Positions 1 through 8,316 of a stretch of DNA of 64,000 bases are shown one piece after another. How positions within the stretch are numbered: position 1 is the stretch's first letter; every line of letters begins with the position of its first letter. The DNA is from Cognataquiflexum gelatinilyticum (GTDB lineage Bacteria; Bacteroidota; Bacteroidia; Cytophagales; Cyclobacteriaceae), in the NCBI RefSeq assembly GCF_024813435.1, contig NZ_JANAEZ010000003.1:434001-498000 (forward strand). Direction: 5' to 3'. Below the pieces are notes generated by a model. That model was given only the letters and a program-made list of their open reading frames with translations. It did no database searches and was not told where the DNA came from. Both the position numbers and the translations under genes were made by a program.

Positions 1-26
1 AAGGAATAAGGCATATCTTATTCCTT
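1..26 (-). terminator. Inverted repeat, probable end of the mrp-nfu transcript
   Basis: A perfect 10-bp inverted repeat (aaggaataag / cttattcctt) with a 6-base loop sits at the very edge of the window, downstream of the minus-strand nfu gene. On the minus strand the U-tract expected after the stem would lie outside the window, so the terminator role is inferred from position and symmetry only. Confidence 0.45.
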
Positions 27-58
27 TACCAAAAGACTTTAATTTCATCCGTGTTAAA

Positions 59-307
59 TTAAGCAACTAAAACATTTACAGCTTCAACCTTGGTAATCTC
101 AGGAACTGACCTTTTGATTGCTTCTTCAACGCCGGCCTTTAGGGTCATGGTTGACATTGGGCAGGAACTACAGGTTCCGGTCAATTCTAATCTCAGAATA
201 AAATCATCTGTAACTTCCACAATTCTTACATTTCCTCCATCAGCCTCCAAATATGGCCTGATGCTGTCCAATGCTGCTTCAATTCTTTCACTAAGAGGTA
301 AACTCAT
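59..307 (-). CDS. NifU-like (NFU domain) Fe-S cluster scaffold/carrier protein
   Basis: This 82-residue protein is a stand-alone NFU domain, the C-terminal part of NifU, which carries an Fe-S cluster and hands it to target apoproteins in the cytoplasm. The family-defining CxxC is visible as CSSC at residues 46-49, preceded by the typical EADGGN stretch at 21-26. The length equals one NFU domain with nothing added, which is normal for short Bacteroidota homologues. It starts 8 bases downstream of mrp on the same strand, so the two are almost certainly one operon for Fe-S cluster trafficking. The family is clear; client proteins cannot be told from sequence. Confidence 0.93.
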   Translation of the reverse strand: MSLPLSERIEAALDSIRPYLEADGGNVRIVEVTDDFILRLELTGTCSSCPMSTMTLKAGVEEAIKRSVPEITKVEAVNVLVA

Positions 308-315
308 TTATTTTT

Positions 316-1407
316 TTAATTTACTTGTACAACTTCAGTTTTATTTTTTTCAGCATTCCTTATGGCAACCTGTCTGGCTACTGCCTCTGCCAATGCTGAG
401 AAGGCTTTTTCGGTAATTCCTGATTTCAATACGGCAGGAAATCCAGAATCGCCGCTTTCCCGGATGCTTTGAACGATCGGGATTTCACCAAGCAGAGGAA
501 CATCAAATCTCTCTGCAAGTCTTTTTCCTCCCTCTTTGCCAAACAAGTAATACTTGTTTTCAGGCAATTCCTCTGGCGAAAAATAGGCCATATTTTCCAC
601 AACACCTAAGATGGGAACGTTTATTTGGGGCTGTCTAAACATAGTCAAACCTTTTGTTGCATCCCCTAAAGCCACTTTTTGTGGAGTAGTGACAATGACC
701 ACCCCGGTGACAGGAACTGTCTGGACCATAGTCAGGTGAATGTCAGAGGTACCCGGTGGCAAATCGATAAGCAGGTAATCCAAATCACCCCATTCCACAT
801 CGCCTATAAATTGCTTCAAGGCAGAACTAGCCATTGGTCCCCGCCAAACCACCGCTGAGTCAGCAGGAGTCAAGAAACCAATGGACATCAATTTGACACC
901 ATATTGTTCTATGGGTATGATGATGTTTTTTCCTTCTACCTGTTTTACTGACGGTTGCTCGGCTTCTACATTGAACATAATAGGGATCGAAGGACCTGAA
1001 ATGTCAGCATCTATCAATCCAACTTTAGCTCCCATTTTTGCAAGTGCGACCGCTAGATTAGAAGCAGTAGTGGATTTTCCGACCCCACCTTTGCCTGAGG
1101 CAATGGCAATTATGTTTTTTACCTGTGGCAGCAAAGGAGCATTTGCCCTACTGCTCGTCACATTGGAAGTCATGTGAATATCCAAAACGATATTCCTTCC
1201 AAATGTCTCTTCCAAGACTTCTATGCAATTATTTTTGATAACTTCTTTGAGCGGACAAGCAGGGGTAGTGAGCACTACCTTAAAACTGATTTTATTTTCT
1301 GCCACATCAAGATTCTGAATCATTCCCAATGTCACCAAATCCTTTTTTAAATCAGGATCCTGTACCTTGGAAAGCGCTTTAAGAATGTCGTTTTTTTCTA
1401 TTTTCAT
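316..1407 (-). CDS. mrp: Mrp/ApbC/Nbp35-family P-loop ATPase with N-terminal DUF59 (MIP18-like) domain
   Basis: Predicted Fe-S cluster carrier ATPase of 363 residues. Residues about 1-80 form a DUF59/MIP18-like domain with a cysteine at position 51 (TTPACPLK). The deviant Walker A motif GKGGVGKST spans 105-113, followed by DADISGPS and DLPPGTSD typical of Mrp. The CxxC that binds the bridging cluster in E. coli Mrp/ApbC (normally just after VENM) is absent: the segment reads ENMAYFSPEELPENKYYLFG and has no cysteine. The neighbouring nfu does have a CxxC, so the pair may divide the work (inference). The gene is divergent from dnaG. Confidence 0.92.
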   Translation of the reverse strand: MKIEKNDILKALSKVQDPDLKKDLVTLGMIQNLDVAENKISFKVVLTTPACPLKEVIKNNCIEVLEETFGRNIVLDIHMTSNVTSSRANAPLLPQVKNIIAIASGKGGVGKSTTASNLAVALAKMGAKVGLIDADISGPSIPIMFNVEAEQPSVKQVEGKNIIIPIEQYGVKLMSIGFLTPADSAVVWRGPMASSALKQFIGDVEWGDLDYLLIDLPPGTSDIHLTMVQTVPVTGVVIVTTPQKVALGDATKGLTMFRQPQINVPILGVVENMAYFSPEELPENKYYLFGKEGGKRLAERFDVPLLGEIPIVQSIRESGDSGFPAVLKSGITEKAFSALAEAVARQVAIRNAEKNKTEVVQVN

Positions 1408-1565
1408 TTTTTAATGAGGTAAACCCGACTGCAAAATAGGCTATAATTATAGCAATTGAAAAACCTATATGATACATCAAGCACGAAATATTTCAAAATC
1501 ATTAACTTTCTTCCCTAGCAATAAGTTTCGTATTTAATCTGTCCTGTTTTTGATGGAATACTTTT

Positions 1566-1573
1566 TATCTTTG
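1566..1573 (+). promoter_or_regulatory. Possible Bacteroidota -7 element upstream of dnaG
   Basis: TATCTTTG matches the Bacteroidota sigma-ABfr -7 consensus TAnnTTTG exactly and ends 21 bases before the dnaG GTG start. A TTTG is present at 1549-1552, but only 13 bases upstream instead of the usual 19-21, so the -33 element is not convincing. This is a pattern match only. Confidence 0.3.
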
Positions 1574-1594
1574 ATTCCCAAAATTTAAAAATAA

Positions 1595-3532
1595 GTGATA
1601 AGCAGAAATACCACAGACAAGGTCAGGGAAAGGGTGGACATCGAGGAGGTGGTCAATGATTATGTGCCATTGAAAAAAAAGGGGCAAAATCTTTGGGCTT
1701 GTTGTCCTTTTCATAATGAGAGTACTCCTTCATTCTCTGTCTCACCTGCCAAGCAGATATATAAATGTTTTGGCTGCGGAAAGGCAGGGGATCCTATCCA
1801 ATTTGTAATGGATATTGAAGGAATAGGTTTCAATGAGGCTATCCGGCAATTGGCGCAGAAATACGGTATAGAAATCGAGGAGGACAAGCAAGTTACTCCA
1901 GAGGCTGTTCAGGCATTTAATGAAAAGGAAAGCTTATATATTGCTTTGAATTTTGCCAAGGAATTTTTTGTACAAAACCTTCAAAAGGAAGAGGGGAAAG
2001 CAATCGGTCTGAGTTACTTCAAGGAAAGGGGATTCAACCCTTCTATTATTGAAAAATTTGATTTGGGGTATGCTTTGGACGGATGGGACAATTTGCTCAA
2101 AACTGCTAAGGAAGCAGGCCATTCTGAAGATATCTTGCTGAAAGCGGGTTTGATTCTTCAAAAAGAAGGAGAACCTGAAAGACTTTATGACAGGTTTAGA
2201 GGAAGGGTGACTTTTACTATCCACAACCTTGGAGGAAAACCGATCGGATTTGGCGCTAGAATCCTGACGCAGGATAAAAAGCAACCCAAATACATCAATT
2301 CCCCTGAAACAGAGGTTTACCACAAAAGTGATATCCTTTACGGAATCTTCCAAGCCAAGAAATCCATCCGGGAAAAAGATAACTGCTACCTCGTAGAAGG
2401 CTACACAGATGTGGTTTCGATGCATCTTGCAGGCATAGAAAACGTGGTGGCTTCTTCAGGTACTTCCCTTACCGAAAATCAGATCAAACTGATCAAACGG
2501 TTTACAGATAACATCACCGTCCTCTATGACGGAGACGCTGCAGGCATCAAAGCTTCTCTCCGGGGGATTGATATGATTTTGGAAGGGGGCTTGAATGTCA
2601 AAGCTGTGGTGTTTCCGCAGGGTGAAGATCCTGACAGTTATTCCAGAAAAGTCGGATCAAACATTTTCAAAGAATATCTTGAGGAAAAGGCACAGGATTT
2701 TATTGCCTTCAAAATCGGTCTTTATGCCGAGGAAGCTGCTAAAGATCCCATCAAGCAAGCAGATCTCATAAAACAGGTTGTAAGTAGCTTGGGGAAAATT
2801 CCGGATCCGATCATCAGGTCTGTCTATATCAAACAGTCTGCAAATCTTCTCGATATAGATGAAGACATCATTCAGACCGAATTGAATAAGATCTTTGTCA
2901 AGACTGAAAAGGAAAAACACTTCCGTGAACAAAGGGATTCGGAACAAGAAACCAATTTTGAAGACTTACTTCCCACCAAAGAAACGCCTGCGTCTTCCTC
3001 TTCGCTTATTTATATTCAGGAAAGGGAAATGATGCGCCTTTTGGTCAGTTACGGTTTTGAAATGGTTTCTGAGGAAACAAGGGTTTGTGAATACCTGCTT
3101 CAGGAGACATCCGAACTCAACTTCGAGACAGCAGTTTTTAATAAAATTCTCACTATTTATAAAAATGCTTTGTCAGAAGGCATATTACCCCAACCTGAAT
3201 ATTTTTTGAACTTCGGTGACCATGAGGTAAAAAACGAGGTTATTCATCTGATTACAAGAAAATATGAACTTTCCACACTTTGGGAAACAAGGTTTCAGAT
3301 TTTCACACATCACGAAGCCGATGACTTGGCCAAGACTGTTTATGACAATGTTTTGCATTTGAAGAAAAAAGTAATAAAAAAATTGCTGGAAGAAGCAAAA
3401 CATAAAATCAAAGAAGCTGATGAGGAGAAACTGGATGTAGAAGTAATTAGCCAAAGGCTAGAAATCTACATGGAACTCAAAAAGTTCCAAGTTGAAATCG
3501 ACAGACAATTAGGAATAGTCGTCAGTTATTGA
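1595..3532 (+). CDS. dnaG: DNA primase DnaG
   Basis: Makes RNA primers for DNA replication. This is a 645-residue full-length bacterial primase. The N-terminal CHC2 zinc ribbon uses C37, H40, C58 and C61 (CPFH ... CFGC). The TOPRIM catalytic core carries EGYTD near residues 267-271 and the metal-binding YDGDAAG near 310-316. The remaining C-terminal part, from about residue 450, is the less conserved helicase-interaction region. The start codon is GTG, directly preceded in frame by TAA; the resulting start MISRNTTDK matches the usual N-terminus of the family, so no ATG alternative is needed. It stands alone between the divergent mrp and ribBA. Confidence 0.97.
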   Translation: MISRNTTDKVRERVDIEEVVNDYVPLKKKGQNLWACCPFHNESTPSFSVSPAKQIYKCFGCGKAGDPIQFVMDIEGIGFNEAIRQLAQKYGIEIEEDKQVTPEAVQAFNEKESLYIALNFAKEFFVQNLQKEEGKAIGLSYFKERGFNPSIIEKFDLGYALDGWDNLLKTAKEAGHSEDILLKAGLILQKEGEPERLYDRFRGRVTFTIHNLGGKPIGFGARILTQDKKQPKYINSPETEVYHKSDILYGIFQAKKSIREKDNCYLVEGYTDVVSMHLAGIENVVASSGTSLTENQIKLIKRFTDNITVLYDGDAAGIKASLRGIDMILEGGLNVKAVVFPQGEDPDSYSRKVGSNIFKEYLEEKAQDFIAFKIGLYAEEAAKDPIKQADLIKQVVSSLGKIPDPIIRSVYIKQSANLLDIDEDIIQTELNKIFVKTEKEKHFREQRDSEQETNFEDLLPTKETPASSSSLIYIQEREMMRLLVSYGFEMVSEETRVCEYLLQETSELNFETAVFNKILTIYKNALSEGILPQPEYFLNFGDHEVKNEVIHLITRKYELSTLWETRFQIFTHHEADDLAKTVYDNVLHLKKKVIKKLLEEAKHKIKEADEEKLDVEVISQRLEIYMELKKFQVEIDRQLGIVVSY

Positions 3533-3617
3533 CCAAACTTTAATTGGTGAAATCCTGTTTTGTAAAGCAAAGGGTACTAATTTTGTCACCAAATTATTCA
3601 GCATTCAAAAATCAACC

Positions 3618-4841
3618 ATGTCAAATTCAATTCAACTCGATTCAATAGAGGAGGCAGTATTAGCAATAAAAAACGGTGAGGTAATCATTGTTGTAGATGA
3701 TGAAGACAGGGAAAATGAAGGGGATTTTGTCTGTGCAGCAGAAAAAGTAACTCCCGAAATCATAAACTTTATGGCTACCCATGGCCGTGGATTGATCTGT
3801 GCACCGCTTATTGAAGACAGGTGCGACCAATTGGGCTTGCAGCTCATGGTCGGAAATAATACAGCAGCATTTGAAACTCCCTTTACCGTATCTGTTGACC
3901 TGATTGGTCATGGCTGTACCACTGGTATTTCTGCCAGCGACCGAGCCAAAACCATCCGTGCCTTGATTGATGACAGTATTCATCCCGATGAATTGGGTAA
4001 GCCTGGACATATTTTTCCTTTGAAAGCAAAAAGGGGAGGAGTCCTCAGAAGATCAGGTCATACTGAGGCTGCCATTGATTTTGCGAGATTGGCTGGATTG
4101 TCTCCCGCGGGCGTACTTGTCGAAATTATGAATGAAGACGGTACCATGGCGAGATTGCCGGACTTGGTTGAAGTAGCCAAGCGATTTAATCTCAAATTGG
4201 TGTCTATCAAAGATTTGATTGCCTACAGGTTGAAAAACGAAAGCCTTATCAAAAGGGAGATAGGTGTTGACTTGCCTACTAGCTTGGGGGATTTTGACCT
4301 GATTGCATTTAGACAAACCAACACAGATGACCTTCATCTAGCATTGATAAAAGGCTCTTGGACTATCGATGAGCCCATTATGGTCAGGGTACATTCTTCT
4401 TGCATCACCGGAGATATTTTTGGCAGTTGCAGATGTGATTGTGGCCCCCAGCTTCACAAAGCCATGGAAATGGTGGAAAAAGAAGGTAAAGGAATAGTCC
4501 TTTACATGAATCAGGAAGGGAGAGGAATCGGATTATTGAATAAACTAAAGGCCTATAAACTTCAAGAACAGGGAATGGATACCGTTCAGGCCAATCTTGC
4601 GCTTGGATTACCGATGGATAAAAGAGATTACGGTGTCGGTGCACAGATTTTGAGGGATTTGGGTGTGAGCAAAATCAGGCTGATTTCCAATAACCCAACA
4701 AAAAGAGTCGGTCTTCTTGGATATGGTTTACAAATCGTGGAGCAAATTCCCATTGAAATAGCGCCAAATCCTCATAACGAAAAATATTTGACCACAAAAC
4801 GAGATAAGATGGGACATACCATTCTTAAAAACGTCAAGTAG
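3618..4841 (+). CDS. ribBA: Bifunctional 3,4-dihydroxy-2-butanone-4-phosphate synthase / GTP cyclohydrolase II
   Basis: Catalyses both entry steps of riboflavin synthesis: ribulose 5-phosphate to dihydroxybutanone phosphate, and GTP ring opening. The 407 residues contain an N-terminal RibB domain with the acidic metal site DDEDRENEGD at 27-36 and SGHTEAAIDF near residue 145. The C-terminal RibA domain starts near 205, with the zinc cysteines C262, C273 and C275 at the same spacing as in E. coli RibA and the QEGRGIGL active-site stretch. Only 85 bases separate it from dnaG, and I see no FMN riboswitch in that gap. Confidence 0.97.
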   Translation: MSNSIQLDSIEEAVLAIKNGEVIIVVDDEDRENEGDFVCAAEKVTPEIINFMATHGRGLICAPLIEDRCDQLGLQLMVGNNTAAFETPFTVSVDLIGHGCTTGISASDRAKTIRALIDDSIHPDELGKPGHIFPLKAKRGGVLRRSGHTEAAIDFARLAGLSPAGVLVEIMNEDGTMARLPDLVEVAKRFNLKLVSIKDLIAYRLKNESLIKREIGVDLPTSLGDFDLIAFRQTNTDDLHLALIKGSWTIDEPIMVRVHSSCITGDIFGSCRCDCGPQLHKAMEMVEKEGKGIVLYMNQEGRGIGLLNKLKAYKLQEQGMDTVQANLALGLPMDKRDYGVGAQILRDLGVSKIRLISNNPTKRVGLLGYGLQIVEQIPIEIAPNPHNEKYLTTKRDKMGHTILKNVK

Positions 4842-4951
4842 TGGAAGCAATTGTTGGCTTAAAATTCGATATTTTGCATAACATAATATAAATTGTATCA
4901 ACCAATTCAATTTAGGATTCGTTATTGACTTGAACCCAATTACTGAATGAG

Positions 4952-5587
4952 ATGAGGTACATACAACTTACATTGGTCTTCTTATTAATATTTAACCTTT
5001 CGGCAAAAGCTCAAAGCGGTCAGTTTCCATCTCAGTTATGGCATAAAGGCCAGATCATAACGACAAACGGTCAGGTTTTTCAGGGGAGTTTGAAATACGA
5101 CCTTGAAAACAACCTTGTTCAACTCCAAAACAGTGGGATCGAAACTTTTAGTGCGTCGAATGTGGAAAGGTTTGAAATCTTTGATGAACAATATGGCGGA
5201 ATCAGGACCTTCTATTCATTGCCTTATTCCCTTTCGGGCGACTATGAATCTCCCATATTCTTTGAGATTTTGACGGAAGGTAACAACATTGTGTTATTAT
5301 GCAGGGAATATATCACTACTGACAATAGGGGTATGGGAATGTATTCTCCCATGGTAATGAATCCGATTTGGGGTCCACCTTTGTCAGGTGCATACAGACT
5401 AGCTTTCAACTTTTATTTTCTCAAAGACGGAGCAATTCAGAAATATTCCCAAAAGAAAAAGGAACTGTTGGACATTCTTGATGATAGGTCTGATGAAGTT
5501 GAACTTTATATGAGAAAAAACAGGCTTACTCATGACCAGCGCGGTGATTTGCTGCGAATTACAGCTTACTACAATCAAATAAAATAA
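4952..5587 (+). CDS. Secreted protein of unknown function
   Basis: A 211-residue protein with a clear signal peptide at 1-20 (hydrophobic core VFLLIFNLSA, cleavage near AKA-QS). The mature part starts with a glutamine-rich segment and a beta-rich region of the type 'G.I.T..G....G.L.YD...N.V.L' around residues 35-60, which resembles small envelope-associated beta domains. I do not recognise a named family. The stop lies 5 bases before surE, so the two are probably co-transcribed, but no functional link is evident. It is likely periplasmic or outer-membrane associated. Confidence 0.75.
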   Translation: MRYIQLTLVFLLIFNLSAKAQSGQFPSQLWHKGQIITTNGQVFQGSLKYDLENNLVQLQNSGIETFSASNVERFEIFDEQYGGIRTFYSLPYSLSGDYESPIFFEILTEGNNIVLLCREYITTDNRGMGMYSPMVMNPIWGPPLSGAYRLAFNFYFLKDGAIQKYSQKKKELLDILDDRSDEVELYMRKNRLTHDQRGDLLRITAYYNQIK

Positions 5588-5592
5588 TTTTT

Positions 5593-6375
5593 ATGTCAAA
5601 AAAACCATTGATTTTGGTTTCCAATGATGATGGAATTACTTCCAAAGGCATCAGGGTATTGGTAAATGTAATGAAAAAACTAGGGGATGTAGTCGTGGTG
5701 GCACCTGACAGTCCCCAATCCGGAATGGGACATGCCATCACCATCGGTGAGACTCTGAGACTTTACGAAGAAGATATTTTTGAAGATGTTATCGCTTACA
5801 AATCCAGTGGCACACCTGCAGATTGTGTCAAACTTGCAAAACACCATGTAATGAAAGACCGGCAGCCGGATCTTGTGGTAAGCGGAATTAACCATGGAAG
5901 CAATACCTCAATATCCGTTTTGTACTCTGGGACAATGTCTGCTGCCATTGAAGGTGCATTGGAAGGCCTTCCCTCGATTGGATTTAGTCTATGTGATTAT
6001 TCTTCAAAAGCTGATTTTAGCCATGTCGAAGAATATGTATATAAAATTTCCAAACAAGTTTTGGAAAATGGAATTTCAAAAGGAGTGGCATTGAATGTGA
6101 ATTTCCCACCAAAAAGAAACGAACCGATTCGTGGGGTAAAAGTATGTCGACAGGCCCATGCCAAATGGCAGGAAGAGTTTTCAGAAAGATTTGATCCTAA
6201 TGGAAGGAAATACTATTGGATGGCTGGTAACTTTGTTAATTTTGACAAAGGCGAAGACAATGATGAATGGGCGATAGCAAACAATTATGTTTCAATTGTC
6301 CCCTGCCAATATGACTTGACTGCGCATCACGCGATGAGTCAGATCAACGAGGAATGGAATTGGGATGAATTATAA
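5593..6375 (+). CDS. surE: 5'/3'-nucleotidase SurE
   Basis: Stationary-phase survival phosphatase that dephosphorylates nucleoside monophosphates with a divalent metal. Of 260 residues, the N-terminal ILVSNDDGI (metal ligands D12, D13) and the SGINHGSN stretch near residue 97 are diagnostic; SGTMSAA follows near 114. The length matches the family. It follows the secreted protein by 5 bases and is ended by a strong hairpin terminator. Confidence 0.96.
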   Translation: MSKKPLILVSNDDGITSKGIRVLVNVMKKLGDVVVVAPDSPQSGMGHAITIGETLRLYEEDIFEDVIAYKSSGTPADCVKLAKHHVMKDRQPDLVVSGINHGSNTSISVLYSGTMSAAIEGALEGLPSIGFSLCDYSSKADFSHVEEYVYKISKQVLENGISKGVALNVNFPPKRNEPIRGVKVCRQAHAKWQEEFSERFDPNGRKYYWMAGNFVNFDKGEDNDEWAIANNYVSIVPCQYDLTAHHAMSQINEEWNWDEL

Positions 6376-6405
6376 AAAAAGGGAGGATAATTTTCCTCCC
6401 TTTTT
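6376..6405 (+). terminator. Rho-independent terminator after surE
   Basis: Perfect 11-bp stem (aaaaagggagg / cctcccttttt) with an 8-base AT loop and a T run, directly after the surE stop. The same symmetry gives a T tract on the minus strand, so it can also end the convergent SDR gene. Confidence 0.88.
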
Positions 6406-6424
6406 GTTAATAACCGGATTAAAT

Positions 6425-7258
6425 TCAAAGCCAGCTTTTTAGCAAGGCTTCACTTTCTTTCCATAACCTTTCCCTCATTTTCTTCGAATTGGCTTCTGAA
6501 GATGGTTTTAAAGGTTTACTTTTCTTAAAGTAATAGCCATTTTTCAATGAATCTATTTTTGTTTTTGCAAGAAAAATAGTCGTTTTGGCACCTTCCTCGG
6601 CAGTAATCATAAAAGGAGAGGCCAATTTCCAAAAGAAACTAAAAACTCCAGAAGTTTCTTTTCCAAAATTGGTTTTCACCACACCGGGATGTAGCGCATA
6701 GGCATTCAAACCTTTTTCTCCATATTTATCAGCTAAAGATTTGGTAAACAAAATGTTGAAAAGTTTTACATTGGCATAGGAAACAAATGAACTGAATTTT
6801 TTCTTTTCATAATTTAGGTCATCAAAATCCACCTTTGCGGCCCTGTGTCCTTCTGAACTTACATTGATTACCTTCGCACCTTTTGAATTTAAAAGGATTG
6901 GCATCAAATTATGGGTCAAAAGAAAATGGCCTAAATGATTTGTTGAAAGCCCCAACTCAAATCCATCTTTCGTTACTTCTTTGTTCTGAAAAATCCCACC
7001 GGCATTATTGATCAAGACATCCAAAGTGGATGTTTTTTCAAGGATACTTTTTGCAGCCGCAACCACTGAGGCCATGTCAGCAAGGTCACAATAGATAAAT
7101 CTGACCTTTTTTTGATCAGAGGATGATAGAGATTGTATCAGTTTATTGGCTTTCGATTCATTTCGGGCTAATAAAAAAACTTCATTGAAATAGGGGGTAA
7201 GCTTGGAGAAAGCAACTTCTCCAATTCCTGAAGTAGGCCCTGTGATAGCAAGTTTCAT
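6425..7258 (-). CDS. Short-chain dehydrogenase/reductase (SDR), retinol-dehydrogenase-like
   Basis: A 277-residue NAD(P)-dependent oxidoreductase. The Rossmann glycine motif TGPTSGIG is at residues 6-13, NNAG near 86-89, a serine in NVSSEG near 135, and the catalytic YANVK near 160. The overall form (LSTNHLGHF and LHPGVVKTNF) is that of WW-domain oxidoreductase/retinol-dehydrogenase-like SDRs. The substrate cannot be read from the sequence. It lies 3 kb from the rhodopsin/Blh genes on the same strand but is separated by plus-strand genes, so a role in retinal chemistry would be speculation. Confidence 0.88.
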   Translation of the reverse strand: MKLAITGPTSGIGEVAFSKLTPYFNEVFLLARNESKANKLIQSLSSSDQKKVRFIYCDLADMASVVAAAKSILEKTSTLDVLINNAGGIFQNKEVTKDGFELGLSTNHLGHFLLTHNLMPILLNSKGAKVINVSSEGHRAAKVDFDDLNYEKKKFSSFVSYANVKLFNILFTKSLADKYGEKGLNAYALHPGVVKTNFGKETSGVFSFFWKLASPFMITAEEGAKTTIFLAKTKIDSLKNGYYFKKSKPLKPSSEANSKKMRERLWKESEALLKSWL

Positions 7259-7489
7259 TTGTTTCTTGTTTTTTCTAAAACAATTAAAACCTCATATGGT
7301 TCAAGAAAACTAATTTTATTGATATTAAATTTTAACCCTCACAAATTAAAAAATTTGTATTTTTAGCCATGTGATTTTCAGAAAATTACATAAAAAGAAA
7401 CTTTCAATGCCAATGATTTTCCGTTCACGTTGGTATCTAGGAAGTTATAAGAAACCTGCTTATTCATCGATCGACCTCACTGATACAAA

Positions 7490-8305
7490 GTGGAACAACA
7501 AAAGCCATTTATTGACATAGATCAAGTTTTCAAAAACAAAAATCCCAACCTACATAGGTGGCTTCCGGGATTCGTTATCAATTATGTCAAAAAAGTTGTC
7601 CATGAAAATGAAATTAACAAAGTCATGGCCAATATAGGCCATTTGCAGGGAATGGAATTTGTTAATGCCCTCATCAGAGAATTTGGGGTGGAAGTGACTT
7701 TGACGGGAGCGGAAAATATCCCTTTGGACAAGCCTGTGATTTTTGCTTCCAACCACCCTTTGGGAGGAATGGATGGAATAGCATTTATGTATGCATTAGG
7801 CAAATACAGAACCGACCTCAGGTTTTTGGTAAATGACATCCTGACCAACATCAAAAACTTTGAGCCGCTGTTTGTACCTGTCAATAAGCTAGGGTCAAAC
7901 AGCCGTGATGTATCCAAATTGATAGAGGAGACCTATGCCGGAAATTATGCCGTTTTGGTTTTTCCTGCCGGGTTGGTGTCACGAAAGCAACCTGTTGGAA
8001 TCAAAGATTTGGAATGGAAAAAAAGTTTTATCAGCAAATCAAAAAAGTACCAAAAGGATATTGTACCAGTCTACATTGAGGGAAGAAATTCAAATTTCTT
8101 CTATAACTTCGCCAACCTTAGGAAGCGAATCGGTATCAAAACAAATATTGAAATGTTTTATTTACCCGATGAAATGTTTTCTCAAAGAGGCAAAAAAGTC
8201 ATCATTCATATAGGAAAACCGATTCCTTACAGTTATTTTGATAAGTCAAAAAGTGAAAGTGAATGGGCCGAGGAAGTAAAGCAGATTGTATATAAAATGG
8301 CCTAA
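7490..8305 (+). CDS. GlsA-like lysophospholipid/N-acyl amino acid O-acyltransferase
   Basis: A 271-residue PlsC-type acyltransferase. The catalytic histidine-aspartate motif appears as NHPLGGMD near residues 88-95 (HX5D form), and a later VFPAGLVSR block is typical of the hemolysin-like acyltransferase subgroup. Start is GTG at 7490, preceded in frame by a TGA 9 bases upstream, giving the family-like start KPFIDIDQVF. It is followed after 11 bases by a GNAT/OlsB-like N-acyltransferase. Such a pair is known in Bacteroides as GlsA/GlsB, where GlsB acylates glycine on nitrogen and GlsA adds a second acyl chain to give glycine lipid/flavolipin-type lipids. The assignment rests on pairing and general features. 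Confidence 0.78.
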   Translation: MEQQKPFIDIDQVFKNKNPNLHRWLPGFVINYVKKVVHENEINKVMANIGHLQGMEFVNALIREFGVEVTLTGAENIPLDKPVIFASNHPLGGMDGIAFMYALGKYRTDLRFLVNDILTNIKNFEPLFVPVNKLGSNSRDVSKLIEETYAGNYAVLVFPAGLVSRKQPVGIKDLEWKKSFISKSKKYQKDIVPVYIEGRNSNFFYNFANLRKRIGIKTNIEMFYLPDEMFSQRGKKVIIHIGKPIPYSYFDKSKSESEWAEEVKQIVYKMA

Positions 8306-8316
8306 ATGATAGATTT

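Noticed and set aside
881..1177. A long plus-strand frame inside mrp, and similar frames opposite dnaG, gyrB, hppD and others
   Set aside because: They are antisense shadows of confident genes, with no family resemblance and no independent start signals.
3533..3617. FMN riboswitch before ribBA
   Set aside because: The gap is only 85 bases and shows none of the conserved FMN-element core; too short for it.
6425..7258. SDR as a retinol/retinal dehydrogenase for the rhodopsin system
   Set aside because: The resemblance to retinol dehydrogenases is shared by many SDRs, and three plus-strand genes separate it from the cassette.
7490..7492. Wrong start suspected for the GTG-initiated acyltransferase
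   Set aside because: An in-frame TGA lies 9 bases upstream, and the sequence after the GTG already matches the family start, so GTG is the sensible choice.
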